Shown here one piece after another: positions 22,226 to 33,449 of a DNA stretch of 64,000 nucleotides (within the stretch, counting starts at the first letter, position 1; each line of letters begins with the position of its first letter). This stretch comes from Petrolisthes cinctipes. Lineage: Eukaryota; Arthropoda; Malacostraca; Decapoda; Porcellanidae. The notes under the pieces are model-generated. The model ran no database searches. It was not told the DNA's origin and was given only the letters and a program-made list of their open reading frames with translations. The position numbers and the translations under genes were made by a program. The stretch is taken from NCBI GenBank assembly GCA_033782935.1, contig JAWQEG010000283.1, forward strand, positions 2,046,001-2,110,000. The letters run 5' to 3'.

Positions 22226-25200
22226 GTGTTAGAGTATTTTCAAAATACATGCTCAAAACATACTGAAAATCGATCTGTTTGGTGCACAAAAGTCGATATG
22301 TGCATGCATCTTCAGTACCCGTTTATATCTCAAATTCAGGCTCAAAACACCCGAAAATTCGATATTTTGGGGTCCCAGAAGCGATCTGTACATGCCTACT
22401 CCGTGTTAGAGTATTTTCAAAATTCAGGCCCAAAACATGCTGAAAATCGATATTTTTGGTGCCCAAAGTCAATATGTGCATGTATCTTCTGTACCCGTTT
22501 ATATCTCAAATTCAGGCTCAAAACACCCGAAAATTCAATATTTTGGGGTCCCAGAAGCAATCTGTACATGCCTACTCAGTGCTAGAATATTTTCAAAATA
22601 TAGGCTAAAAACATGCTAAAAATCGATCTTTTAGGTGCCAAAAAGTCGATATCTCAAATTCAGTCCCAAAACACCCGAAAATTCGATATTTAGGGGTCCC
22701 AGAAGCGATCTGTACATGCCTACTCCGTGTTAGAGTATTTTCAAAATACATGCTCAAAACATACTGAAAATCGATCTTTTAGGTGCACAAAAGTCGATAT
22801 GTGCATGCATCTTCAGTACCCGTTTATATCTCAAATTCAGGCTCAAAACACCCGAAAATTCAATATTTTGGGGTCCCAGAAGCAATCTGTACATGCCTAC
22901 TCAGTGTTAGAGTATTTTCATAATACAGGCCAAAAACATGCTGAAAATCGATATTTTAGATGCCCAAAGTCAATATGTGCATGTATCTTCTGTACCCGTT
23001 TATATCTCAAATTCAGGCTCAAAACACCCGAAAATTCAATATTTTGGGGTCCCAGAAGCAATCTGTACATGCCTACACAGTGCTAGAATATTTTCAAAAT
23101 ATGGGCTAAAAACATGCTAAAAATCGACATTTTAGGTGCCAAAAAATCGATATCTCAAATTCATTCCCAAAACACCCAAAAATTCGATATTTAGAGGTCC
23201 CAGAAGGTATCTGTACATGCCTACTCCGTGTTAGAGTATTTTCAAAATACAAGCCAAAAACATACTGAAAATCGATCTTTTAGGTGCCCAAAAGTCGATA
23301 TGTGCATGCATCTTCTGTACCCGTTTATATCTCCAATTCTGGCCCTAAACACCCTAAAATTCGATATTTTGGGGTCCCAGAAGCGATCTGTACATGCCTA
23401 CTCCGTGTTAGAGTATTTTCAAAATTCAGGCCCAAAACATTCTGAAAATCGATATTTTTGGTGCCCAAAGTCAATATGTGCATGTATCTTCTGTACCCGT
23501 TTATATCTCAAATTCAGGCTCAAAACACCCGAAAATTCAATATTTTGGGGTCCCAGAAGCAATCTGTACATGCCTACTCAGTGCAAGAATATTTTCAAAA
23601 TATAGGCTAAAAACATGCTAAAAATCGATCTTTTAGGTGCTAAAAAGTCGATATCTCAAATTCAGTCCCAAAACACCCGAAAATTCGATATTTAGGGGTC
23701 CCAGAAGCGATCTGTACATGCCTACTCCGTGTTAGAGTATTTTCAAAATACATGCTCAAAACATACTGAAAATCGATCTTTTAGGTGCACAAAAGTCGAT
23801 ATGTGCATGCATCTTCAGTACCCGTTTATATCTCAAATTCAGGCTCCAAACACCCGAAAATTATATATTTTGGGGTCCCAGAAGCGATCTGTACATGCCT
23901 ACTCCGTGTTAGAGTATTTTCAAAATTCAGGCCCAAAACATGCTGAAAATCGATATTTTTGGTGCCCAAAGTCAATATGTGCATGTATCTTCTGTACCCG
24001 TTTATATCTCAAATTCAGGCTCAAAACAACCGAAAATTCAATATTTTGGGGTCCCAGAAGCGATCTGTACATGCCTACTCCGTGTTAGAGTATTTTCAAA
24101 ATACATGCTCAAAACATACTGAAAATCGATCTTTTAGGTGCACAAAAGTCGATATGTGCATGCATCTTCAGTACCCGTTTATATCTCAAATTCACGCTCA
24201 AAACACCCGAAAATTCAATATTTTGGGGTCCCAGAAGCAATCTGTACATGTCTACTCAGTGTTAGAGTATTTTCATAATACAGGCCAAAAACATGCTGAA
24301 AATCGATATTTTAGATGCCCATAGTCAATATGTGCATGTATCTTCTGTACCCGTTTAAATCTCAAATTCAGGCTCAAAACACCCGAAAATTCAATATTTT
24401 GGGGTCCCAGAAGCAATCTGTACATGCCTACACAGTGCTAGAATATTTTCAAAATATAGGCTAAAAACATGCTAAAAATCGACATTTTAGGTGCCAAAAA
24501 ATCGATATCTCAAATTCAGTCCCAAAACACCCAAAAATTCGATTTCTTGAGGTCCCAGAAGGTATCTGTACATGCCTACTCCGTGTTAGAGTATTTTCAA
24601 AATACAAGCCAAAAACATACTGAAAATCGATCTTTTAGGTGCCCAAAAGTCGATATGTGCATGCATCTTCTGTACCCGTTTATATCTCAAATTCTGGCAC
24701 TAAACACCCGAAAATTCGATATTTTGGGGTCCCAGAAGCGATCTGTACATGCCTACTCCGTTTTAGAGTATTTTCAAAATTCAGGCCCAAAACATGCTGA
24801 AAATCGATATTTTTGGTGCCCAAAGTCAATATGTGCATGTATCTTCTGTACCCGTTTATATCTCAAATTCAGGCTCAAAACACCCGAAAATTCAGTATTT
24901 TGGGGTCCCAGAAGCAATCTGTACATGCCTACTCAGTGTTAGAGTATTTTCAAAATACAGGCCCAAAACATGCTGAAAATCGATATTTTAGATGCCCAAA
25001 GTCAATATGTGCATGTATCTTCTGTACCCGTTTATATCTCAAATTCAGGCTCAAAACACCCGAAAATTCAATATTTTGGGGTCCCAGAAGCAATCTGTAC
25101 ATGCCTACACAGTGCTAGAATATTTTCAAAATATAGGCTAAAAACATGCTAAAAATCGACATTTTAGATGCCAAAAAATCGATATCTCAAATTCAGTCCC

Positions 25201-25759
25201 AAAACACGCGAAAATTCGATATTTAGAGGTCCCAGAAGGTATCTGTACATGCCTACTCCGTGTTAGAGTATTTATAAAATACAGGCCAAAAACATACTGA
25301 AAATCGATCATTTAGATGCCCAAAAGTCGATATGTTCATGCATCTTCTGTACCCGTTTATATCTCAAATTCTGGCCCTAAACACCCGAAAATTCGATATT
25401 TTGGGGTCCCAGAAGCGATCTGTACATGCCTACTCCGTGTTAGAGTATTTTCAAAATTCAGGCCCAAAACATGCTGAAAATCGATATTTTTGGTGCCCAA
25501 AGTCAATATGTGCATGTATCTTCTGTACCCGTTTATATCTCAAATTCAGGCTCAAAACACCCAAAAATTCAATATTTTGGGGTACCAGAAGCAATCTGTA
25601 CATGCCTACTCAGTGCTAGAATATTTTCAAAATATAGGCTAAAAACATGCTAAAAATCGATCTTTTAGGTGCCAAAAAGTCGATATCTCAAATTCAGTCC
25701 CAAACACCCGAAAATTCGATATTTAGGGGTCCCAGAAACGATCTGTACATGCCTACTCC
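22226..25759 (+). repeat. Mixed trimers, one C-less dimer, one tetramer
   Basis: Units: 22226 (A1/2-B2-C2), 22727 (A1-B1-C1), 23228 (A2-B2-C2), 23729 (A1/2-B2, no C, 353 bp), 24082 (A1-B1-C1), 24583 (A2-B2-B1-C1, 677 bp) and 25260 (A2-B2-C2 with a 147-bp C). The B2 at 23906 ends like an A2 (GCGATCTG, ACTCCGTG), which explains the direct join to A1 at 24082. Confidence 0.86.
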
Positions 25760-28254
25760 GTGTTAGAGTATTTTCAAAATACATGCTCAAAACATACTGA
25801 AAATCGATCTTTTAGGTGCACAAAAGTCGATATGTGCATGCATCTTCAGTACCCGTTTATATCTCAAATTCAGGCTCAAAACACCCGAAAATTCAATATT
25901 TTGGGGTCCCAGAAGCAATCTGTACATGCCTACACAGTGCTAGAATATTTTCAAAATATAGGCTAAAAACATGCTAAAAATCGACATTTTAGGTGCCAAA
26001 AAATCGATATCACAAATTCAGTCCCAAAACACCCGAAAATTCGATATTTAGAGGTCCCAGAAGGTATCTGTACATGCCCACTCCGTGTTAGAGTATTTTC
26101 AAAATACAGGCCAAAAACATACTGAAAATCGATCTTTTAGGTGCCCAAAAGTCGATATGTGCATGCATCTTCTGTACCCGTTTATATCTCAAATTCTGGC
26201 CTTAAACACCCGAAAATTCGACATTTTGGGGTCCCAGAAGCGATCTGTACATGCCTACTCCGAGTTAGAGTATTTTCAAAATTCAGGCATAAAACATGCT
26301 GAAAATCGATATTTTTGGTGCCCTAAGTCAATATGTGCATGTATCTTCTGTACCCGTTTATATCTCAAATTCAGGCTCAAAACACCCGAAAATTCAATAT
26401 TTTGGGGTCCCAGAAGCAATCTGTACATGCCTACACAGTGCTATAATATTTTCAAAATATAGGCTAAAAACATGCTAAAAATCGACATTTTAGATGCCAA
26501 AAAATCGATATCTCAAATTCAGTCCCAAAACACCCGAAAATTCGATATTTAGAGGTCCCAGAAGGTATCTGTACATGCCTACTCCGTGTTAGAGTATTTA
26601 TAAAATACAGGCCAAAAACATACTGAAAATCGATCTTTTAGATGCCCAAAAGTCGATATGTGCATGCATCTTCTGTACCCGTTTATATCTCAAATTCTGG
26701 CCCTAAACACCCGAAAATTCGATATTTTGGGGTCCCAGAAGCGATCTGTACATGCCTACTCCGTGTTAGAGTATTTTCAAAATTCAGGCCCAAAACATGC
26801 TGAAAATCGATATTTTTGGTGCCCAAAGTCAATATGTGCATGTATCTTCTGTACCCGTTTATATCTCAAATTCAGGCTCAAAACACCCGAAAATTCAATA
26901 TTTTGGGGTCCCAGAAGCAATCTGTACATGCCTACTCAGTGTAAGAGTATTTTCAAAATACAGGCCCAAAACATGCTGAAAATCGAAATTTTAGATGCCC
27001 AAAGTCAATATGTGCATGTATCATCTGTACCCGTTTGTATCTCAAATTCAGGCTCAAAACACCCGAAAATTCAATATTTTGGGGTCCCAGAAGCAATCTG
27101 TACATGCCTACACAGTGCTAGAATATTTTCAAAATATAGGCTAAAAACATGCTAAAAATCGACATTTTAGGTGCCAAAAAATCGATATCTCAAATTCAGT
27201 CCCAAAACACCCGAAAATTCGATATTTAGAGGTCCCAGAAGGTATCTGTACATGCCCACTCCGTGTTAGAGTATTTTCAAAATACAGGCCAAAAACATAC
27301 TGAAAATCGATCTTTTAGGTGCCCAAAAGTCGATATGTGCATGCATCTTCTGTACCCGTTTATATCTCAAATTCTGGCCCTAAACACCCGAAAATTCGAT
27401 ATTTTGGGGTCCCAGAAGCGATCTGTACATGCCTACTCCGAGTTAGAGTACTTTCAAAATTCAGGCATAAAACATGCTGAAAATCGATATTTTTGGTGCC
27501 CAAAGTCAATATGTGCATGTATCTTCTGTACCCGTTTATATCTCAAATTCAGCCTCAAAACACCCGAAAATTCAATATTTTGGGGTCCCAGAAGCAATCT
27601 GTACAGTGCTAGAATATTTTCAAAATATAGGCTAAAAACATGCTAAAAGTCGATCTTTTAGGTGCCAAAAAGTCGATATCTCAAATTCAGTCCCAAAACA
27701 CCCGAAAATTCTATATTTAGGGGTCCCAGAAGCGATCTGTACATGACTACTCCGTGTTAGAGTATTTTCAAAATACATGCTCAAAACATACTGAAAATCG
27801 ATCTTTTAGGTGCACAAAAGTCGATATGTGCATGCATCTTCAGTACCCGTTTATATCTCAAATTCAGGCTCAAAACACCCGAAAATTCAATATTTTGGGG
27901 TCCCAGAAGCAATCTGTACATGCCTACTCAGTGTTAGAGTATTTTCAAAATACAGGCCCAAAACATGCTGAAAATCGATATTTTAGATGCCCAAAGTCAA
28001 TATGTGCATGTATCTTCTGTACCCGTTTATATCTCAAATTCAAGCTCAAAACACCCGAAAATTCAATATTTTGGGGTCCCAGAAGCAATCTGTACGTGCC
28101 TACACAGTGCTAGAATATTTTCAAAATATAGGCTAAAAACATGCTAAAAATCGACATTTTAGGTGCCAAAAAATCGATATCTCAAATTCAGTCCCAAAAC
28201 ACCCGAAAATTCGATATTTAGAGGTCCCAGAAAGTATCTGTACATGCCTACTCC
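25760..28254 (+). repeat. Dimer, trimers and a tetramer
   Basis: Units: 25760 (A1-C1, 325 bp), 26085 (A2-B2-C1), 26586 (A2-B2-B1-C1, 677 bp), 27263 (A2-B2(166)-C2), 27754 (A1-B1-C1). The trimers at 26085 and 27263 share the rare CCGAGTTAGAG head and CAGGCATAAAAC in their B2 monomers, 1178 bp apart, so this is another 1178-bp copy pair. Confidence 0.87.
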
Positions 28255-30466
28255 GTGTTAGAGTATTTTCAAAATACTGGCCAAAAACATACTGAAAATC
28301 GATCTTTTAGGTGCCCAAAAGTCGATATGTGCATGCATCTTCTGTACCCGTTTATATCTCAAATTCTGGCCCTAAACACCCGAAAATTCGATATTTTGGG
28401 GTCCCAGAAGCGATCTGTACATGCCTACTCCGTGTTAGAGTATTTTCAAAATTCAGGCCCAAAACATGCTGAAAATCGATATTTTTGGTGCCCAAAGTCA
28501 ATATGTGCATGTATCTTCTGTACCCGTTTATATCTCAAATTCAGGCTCAAAACACCCGAAAATTCAATATTTTGGGGTCCCAGAAGCAATCTGTACATGC
28601 CTAGGCACTCAGTGCTAGAATATTTTCAAAATATAGGCTAAAAATATGCTAAAAATCGATCTTTTAGGTGCCAAAAAGTCGATATCTCAAATTCAGTCCC
28701 AAAACACCCGAAAATTCGATATTTAGGGGTTCCAGAAGCGATCTGTACATGCCTACTCCATGTTAGAGTATTTTCAAAATACATGCTCAAAACATACTGA
28801 AAATCGATCTTTTAGATGCACAAAAGTCGATATGTGCATGCATCTTCTGTACCCGTTTATATCTCAAATTCTGGCCTTAAACACCCGAAAATTCGATATT
28901 TTGGGGTCCCAGAAGCGATCTGTACATGCCTACTCCGTGTTAGAGTATTTTCAAAATTCAGGCCCAAAACATGCTGAAAATCGATATTTTTGTTGCCCAA
29001 AGTCAATATGTGCATGTATCTTCTGTACCCGTTTATATCTCAAATTCAGGCTCAAAACACCCGAAAATTCAATATTTTCGGGTCCCAGAAGCAATCTGTA
29101 CATGCCTTCTAAGTGTTAGAGTATTTTCAAAATACAGGCCCAAAACATGCTGAAAATCGATATTTTAGATGCCCAAAGTCAATATGTGCATGTATCTTCT
29201 GTACCCGTTTATATCTCAAATTCAGGCTCAAAACACCCGAAAATTCAATATTTTGGGGTCCCAGAAGCAATCTGTACATGCCTACACAGTGCTAGAATAT
29301 TTTCAAAATATAGGCTAAAAACATGCTAAAAATCGATATTATAGGTGCCAAAAAATCGATATATCAAATTCAGTCCCATAACACCCGAAAATTCGATATT
29401 TAGGGGTTCCAGAAGCGATCTGTACATGCCTACTCCATGTTAGAGTATTTTCAAAATACATGCTCAAAACATACTGAAAATCGATCTTTTAGATGCACAA
29501 AAGTCGATATGTGCATGCATCTTCTGTACCCGTTTATATCTCAAATTCTGGCCTTAAACACCCGAAAATTCGATATTTTGGGGTCCCAGAAGCGATCTGT
29601 ACATGCCTACTCCGTGTTAGAGTATTTTCAAAATTCAGGCCCAAAACATGCTGAAAATCGATATTTTTGTTGCCCAAAGTCAATATGTGCATGTATCTTC
29701 TGTACCCGTTTATATCTCAAATTCAGGCTCAAAACACCCGAAAATTCAATATTTTCGGGTCCCAGAAGCAATCTGTACATGCCTTCTAAGTGTTAGAGTA
29801 TTTTCAAAATACAGGCCCAAAACATGCTGAAAATCGATATTTTAGATGCCCAAAGTCAATATGTGCATGTATCTTCTGTACCCGTTTATATCTCAAATTC
29901 TGGCTCAAAACACCCGAAAATTCAATATTTTGGGGTCCCAGAAGCAATCTGTACATGCCTACACAGTGCTAGAATATTTTCAAAATATAGGCTAAAAACA
30001 TGCTAAAAATCGATATTATAGGTGCCAAAAAATCGATATCTCAAATTCAGTCCCATAACACCCGAAAATTCGATATTTAGAGGTCCCAGAAGGTATCTGT
30101 ACATGCCTACTCCGTGTTAGAGTATTTTCAAAATACAGGCCAAAAACATACTGAAAATCGATCTTTTAGGTGCCCAAAAGTCGATATGTGCATGCATCTT
30201 CTGTACCCGTTTATATCTCAAATTTTGGTCTTAAACACCCGAAAATTCGATATTTTGGGGTCCCAGAAGCGATTTGTACATGCCTACTCCGTGTTAGAGT
30301 ATTTTCAAAATTCAGGCCCAAAACATGCTGAAAATCGATATTTTTGGTGCCCAAAGTCAATATGTGCATGTATCTTCTGTACCCGTTTATATCTCAAATT
30401 CAGGCTCAAAACACCCGAAAATTCAATATTTTGGGGTCCCAGAAGCAATCTGTACATGCCTACACA
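28255..30466 (+). repeat. 677-bp tetramer amplification zone, first part
   Basis: A2-B2-C2 (28255, B2 of 180 bp with four extra bases, CTAGGCACTCAG), then two A1/2-B2-B1-C tetramers at 28760 and 29437, spaced exactly 677 bp, then A2 (30114) and B2 (30291). The tetramers share TTTTTGTTGCCC, TTTTCGGGTCCC, CCTTCTAAGTG and a C variant with CGATATTATAGG. The second differs by ATTCTGGCTC in B1 and by the end of its C. Confidence 0.9.
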
Positions 30467-31824
30467 GTGCTGGAATATTTTCAAAATATAGGCCCAAAAC
30501 ATGCTGAAAATCGATATTTTTGGTGCCCAAAGTCAATATGTGCATGTATCTTCTGTACCCGTTTATATCTCAAATTCAGGCTCAAAACACCCGAAAATTC
30601 AATATTTTGGGGTCCCAGAAGCAATCTGTACATGCCTAGGCACTCAGTGCTAGAATATTTTCAAAATATAGGCTAAAAATATGCTAAAAATCGATCTTTT
30701 AGGTGCCAAAAAGTCGATATCTCAAATTCAGTCCCAAAACACCCGAAAATTCGATATTTAGGGGTTCCAGAAGCGATCTGTACATGCCTACTCCATGTTA
30801 GAGTATTTTCAAAATACATGCTCAAAACATACTGAAAATCGATCTTTTAGATGCACAAAAGTCGATATGTGCATGCATCTTCTGTACCCGTTTATATCTC
30901 AAATTCTGGCCTTAAACACCCGAAAATTCGATATTTTGGGGTCCCAGAAGCGATCTGTACATGCCTACTCCGTGTTAGAGTATTTTCAAAATTCAGGCCC
31001 AAAACATGCTGAAAATCGATATTTTTGTTGCCCAAAGTCAATATGTGCATGTATCTTCTGTACCCGTTTATATCTCAAATTCAGGCTCAAAACACCCGAA
31101 AATTCAATATTTTCGGGTCCCAGAAGCAATCTGTACATGCCTTCTAAGTGTTAGAGTATTTTCAAAATACAGGCCCAAAACATGCTGAAAATCGATATTT
31201 TAGATGCCCAAAGTCAATATGTGCATGTATCTTCTGTACCCGTTTATATCTCAAATTCAGGCTCAAAACACCCGAAAATTCAATATTTTGGGGTCCCAGA
31301 AGCAATCTGTACATGCCTACACAGTGCTAGAATATTTTCAAAATATAGGCTAAAAACATGCTAAAAATCGATATTATAGGTGCCAAAAAATCGATATATC
31401 AAATTCAGTCCCATAACACCCGAAAATTCGATATTTAGGGGTTCCAGAAGCGATCTGTACATGCCTACTCCATGTTAGAGTATTTTCAAAATACATGCTC
31501 AAAACATACTGAAAATCGATCTTTTAGATGCACAAAAGTCGATATGTGCATGCATCTTCTGTACCCGTTTATATCTCAAATTCTGGCCTTAAACACCCGA
31601 AAATTCGATATTTTGGGGTCCCAGAAGCGATCTGTACATGCCTACTCCGTGTTAGAGTATTTTCAAAATTCAGGCCCAAAACATGCTGAAAATCGATATT
31701 TTTGGTGCCCAAAGTCAATATGTGCATGTATCTTCTGTACCCGTTTATATCTCAAATTCAGGCTCAAAACACCCGAAAATTCAATATTTTGGGGTCCCAG
31801 AAGCAATCTGTACATGCCTACACA
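30467..31824 (+). repeat. 1358-bp extra segment with a chimeric first monomer
   Basis: Units: a C/B2 chimera (30467, 180 bp), C2 (30647), A1/2-B2-B1-C tetramer (30795), A1/2 (31472), B2 (31649). The segment is absent from the downstream copy, where 36989-37164 (B2) runs straight into an intact C1 at 37165. Its contents repeat about 28.45-29.6 kb at an offset of 2035 bp, including the four-base insertion CTAGGCACTCAG. The chimera begins GTGCTGGAATATTTTC like the C1 at 31825 and 37165 and then continues CAGGCCC-like as B2. Confidence 0.87.
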
Positions 31825-33449
31825 GTGCTGGAATATTTTCAAAATATAGGCTAAAAACTTGCTAAAAATCGACATTTTAGGTGCCAAAAAATCGATATCT
31901 CAAATTCAGTCCCAAAACACCCGAAAATTCGATATTTAGAGGTCCCAGAAGGTATCTGTACATGCCTACCCCGTGTTAGAGTATTTTCAAAATACAGGCC
32001 AAAAACATACTGAAAATCGATCTTTTAGGTGCCCAAAAGTCGATATGTGCATGCATCTTCTGTACCCGTTTATATCTCAAATTCTGGCCCTAAACACCCG
32101 AAAATTCGATATTTTGGGGTCCCAGAAGCGATCTGTACATGCCTACTCCGTGTTAGACTATTTTCAAAATTCAGGCCCAAAACATGCTGAAAATCGATAT
32201 TTTTGGTGCCCAAAGTCTTCTGTACCCGTTTATATCTCAAATTCAGGCTCAAAACACCCGAAAATTCAATATTTTGGGGTCCCAGAAGCAATCTGTACAG
32301 TGCTAGAATATTTTCAAAATATAGGCTAAAAACATGCTAAAAATCGATCTTTTAGGTGCCAAAAAGTCGATATCTCAAATTCAGTCCCAAAACACCCGAA
32401 AATTCTATATTTAGGGGTCCCAGAAGCGATCTGTACATCCCTACTCCGTGTTAGAGTATTTTCAAAATACATGCTCAAAACATACTGAAAATCGATCTTT
32501 TAGGTGCACAAAAGTCGATATGTGCATGCATCTTCAGTACCCGTTTATATCTCAAATTCAGGCTCAAAACACCCGAAAATTCAATATTTTGGGGTCCCAG
32601 AAGCAATCTGTACATGCCTACTCAGTGTTAGAGTATTTTCAAAATACAGGCCCAAAACATGCTGAAAATCGATATTTTAGATGCCCAAAGTCAATATGTG
32701 CATGTATCTTCTGTACCCGTTTATATCTCAAATTCAGGCTCAAAACACCCGAAAATTCAATATTTTGGGGTCCCAGAAGCAATCTGTACATGCCTACACA
32801 GTGCTAGAATATTTTCAAAATATAGGCTAAAAACATGCTAAAAATCGATATTATAGGTGCCAAAAAATCGATATATCAAATTCAGTCCCATAACACCCGA
32901 AAATTCGATATTTAGGGGTTCCAGAAGCGATCTGTACATGCCTACTCCATGTTAGAGTATTTTCAAAATACATGCTCAAAACATACTGAAAATCGATCTT
33001 TTAGATGCACAAAAGTCGATATGTGCATGCATCTTCTGTACCCGTTTATATCTCAAATTCTGGCCTTAAACACCCGAAAATTCGATATTTTGGGGTCCCA
33101 GAAGCGATCTGTACATGCCTACTCCGTGTTAGAGTATTTTCAAAATTCAGGCCCAAAACATGCTGAAAATCGATATTTTTGGTGCCCAAAGTCAATATGT
33201 GCATGTATCTTCTGTACCCGTTTATATCTCAAATTCAGGCTCAAAACACCCGAAAATTCAATATTTTGGGGTCCCAGAAGCAATCTGTACATGCCTACTC
33301 AGTGCTAGAATATTTTCAAAATATAGGCTAAAAACATGCTAAAAATCGATCTTTTAGGTGCCAAAAAGTCGATATCTCAAATTCAGTCCCAAAACACCCG
33401 AAAATTCGATATTTAGGGGTCCCAGAAGCGATCTGTACATGCCTACCCT
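31825..33449 (+). repeat. C1, then three trimers including a 150-bp B2
   Basis: Units: C1 (31825), A2-B2(150)-C2 (31973), A1-B1-C (32448), A1/2-B2-C2 (32949). The B2 at 32150 has both the 10-bp 3' deletion and a 16-bp loss that joins AAAGTC to TTCTGTACCC. The identical double deletion recurs at 37490, exactly 5340 bp away, so the whole stretch has been copied to 37165-38789. Confidence 0.9.

Noticed and set aside
28611..28626. Four-base insertion near CTAGGCACTCAG as a possible element insertion site
   Set aside because: It is only a four-base length variant inside a B2 monomer, shared with the duplicated copy at 30,640; there is no inserted element or target duplication.
31663..31887. Minus-strand open frames of 61-74 codons
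   Set aside because: They are reverse-complement shadows of the same monomers and break wherever a monomer class changes; nothing supports translation.
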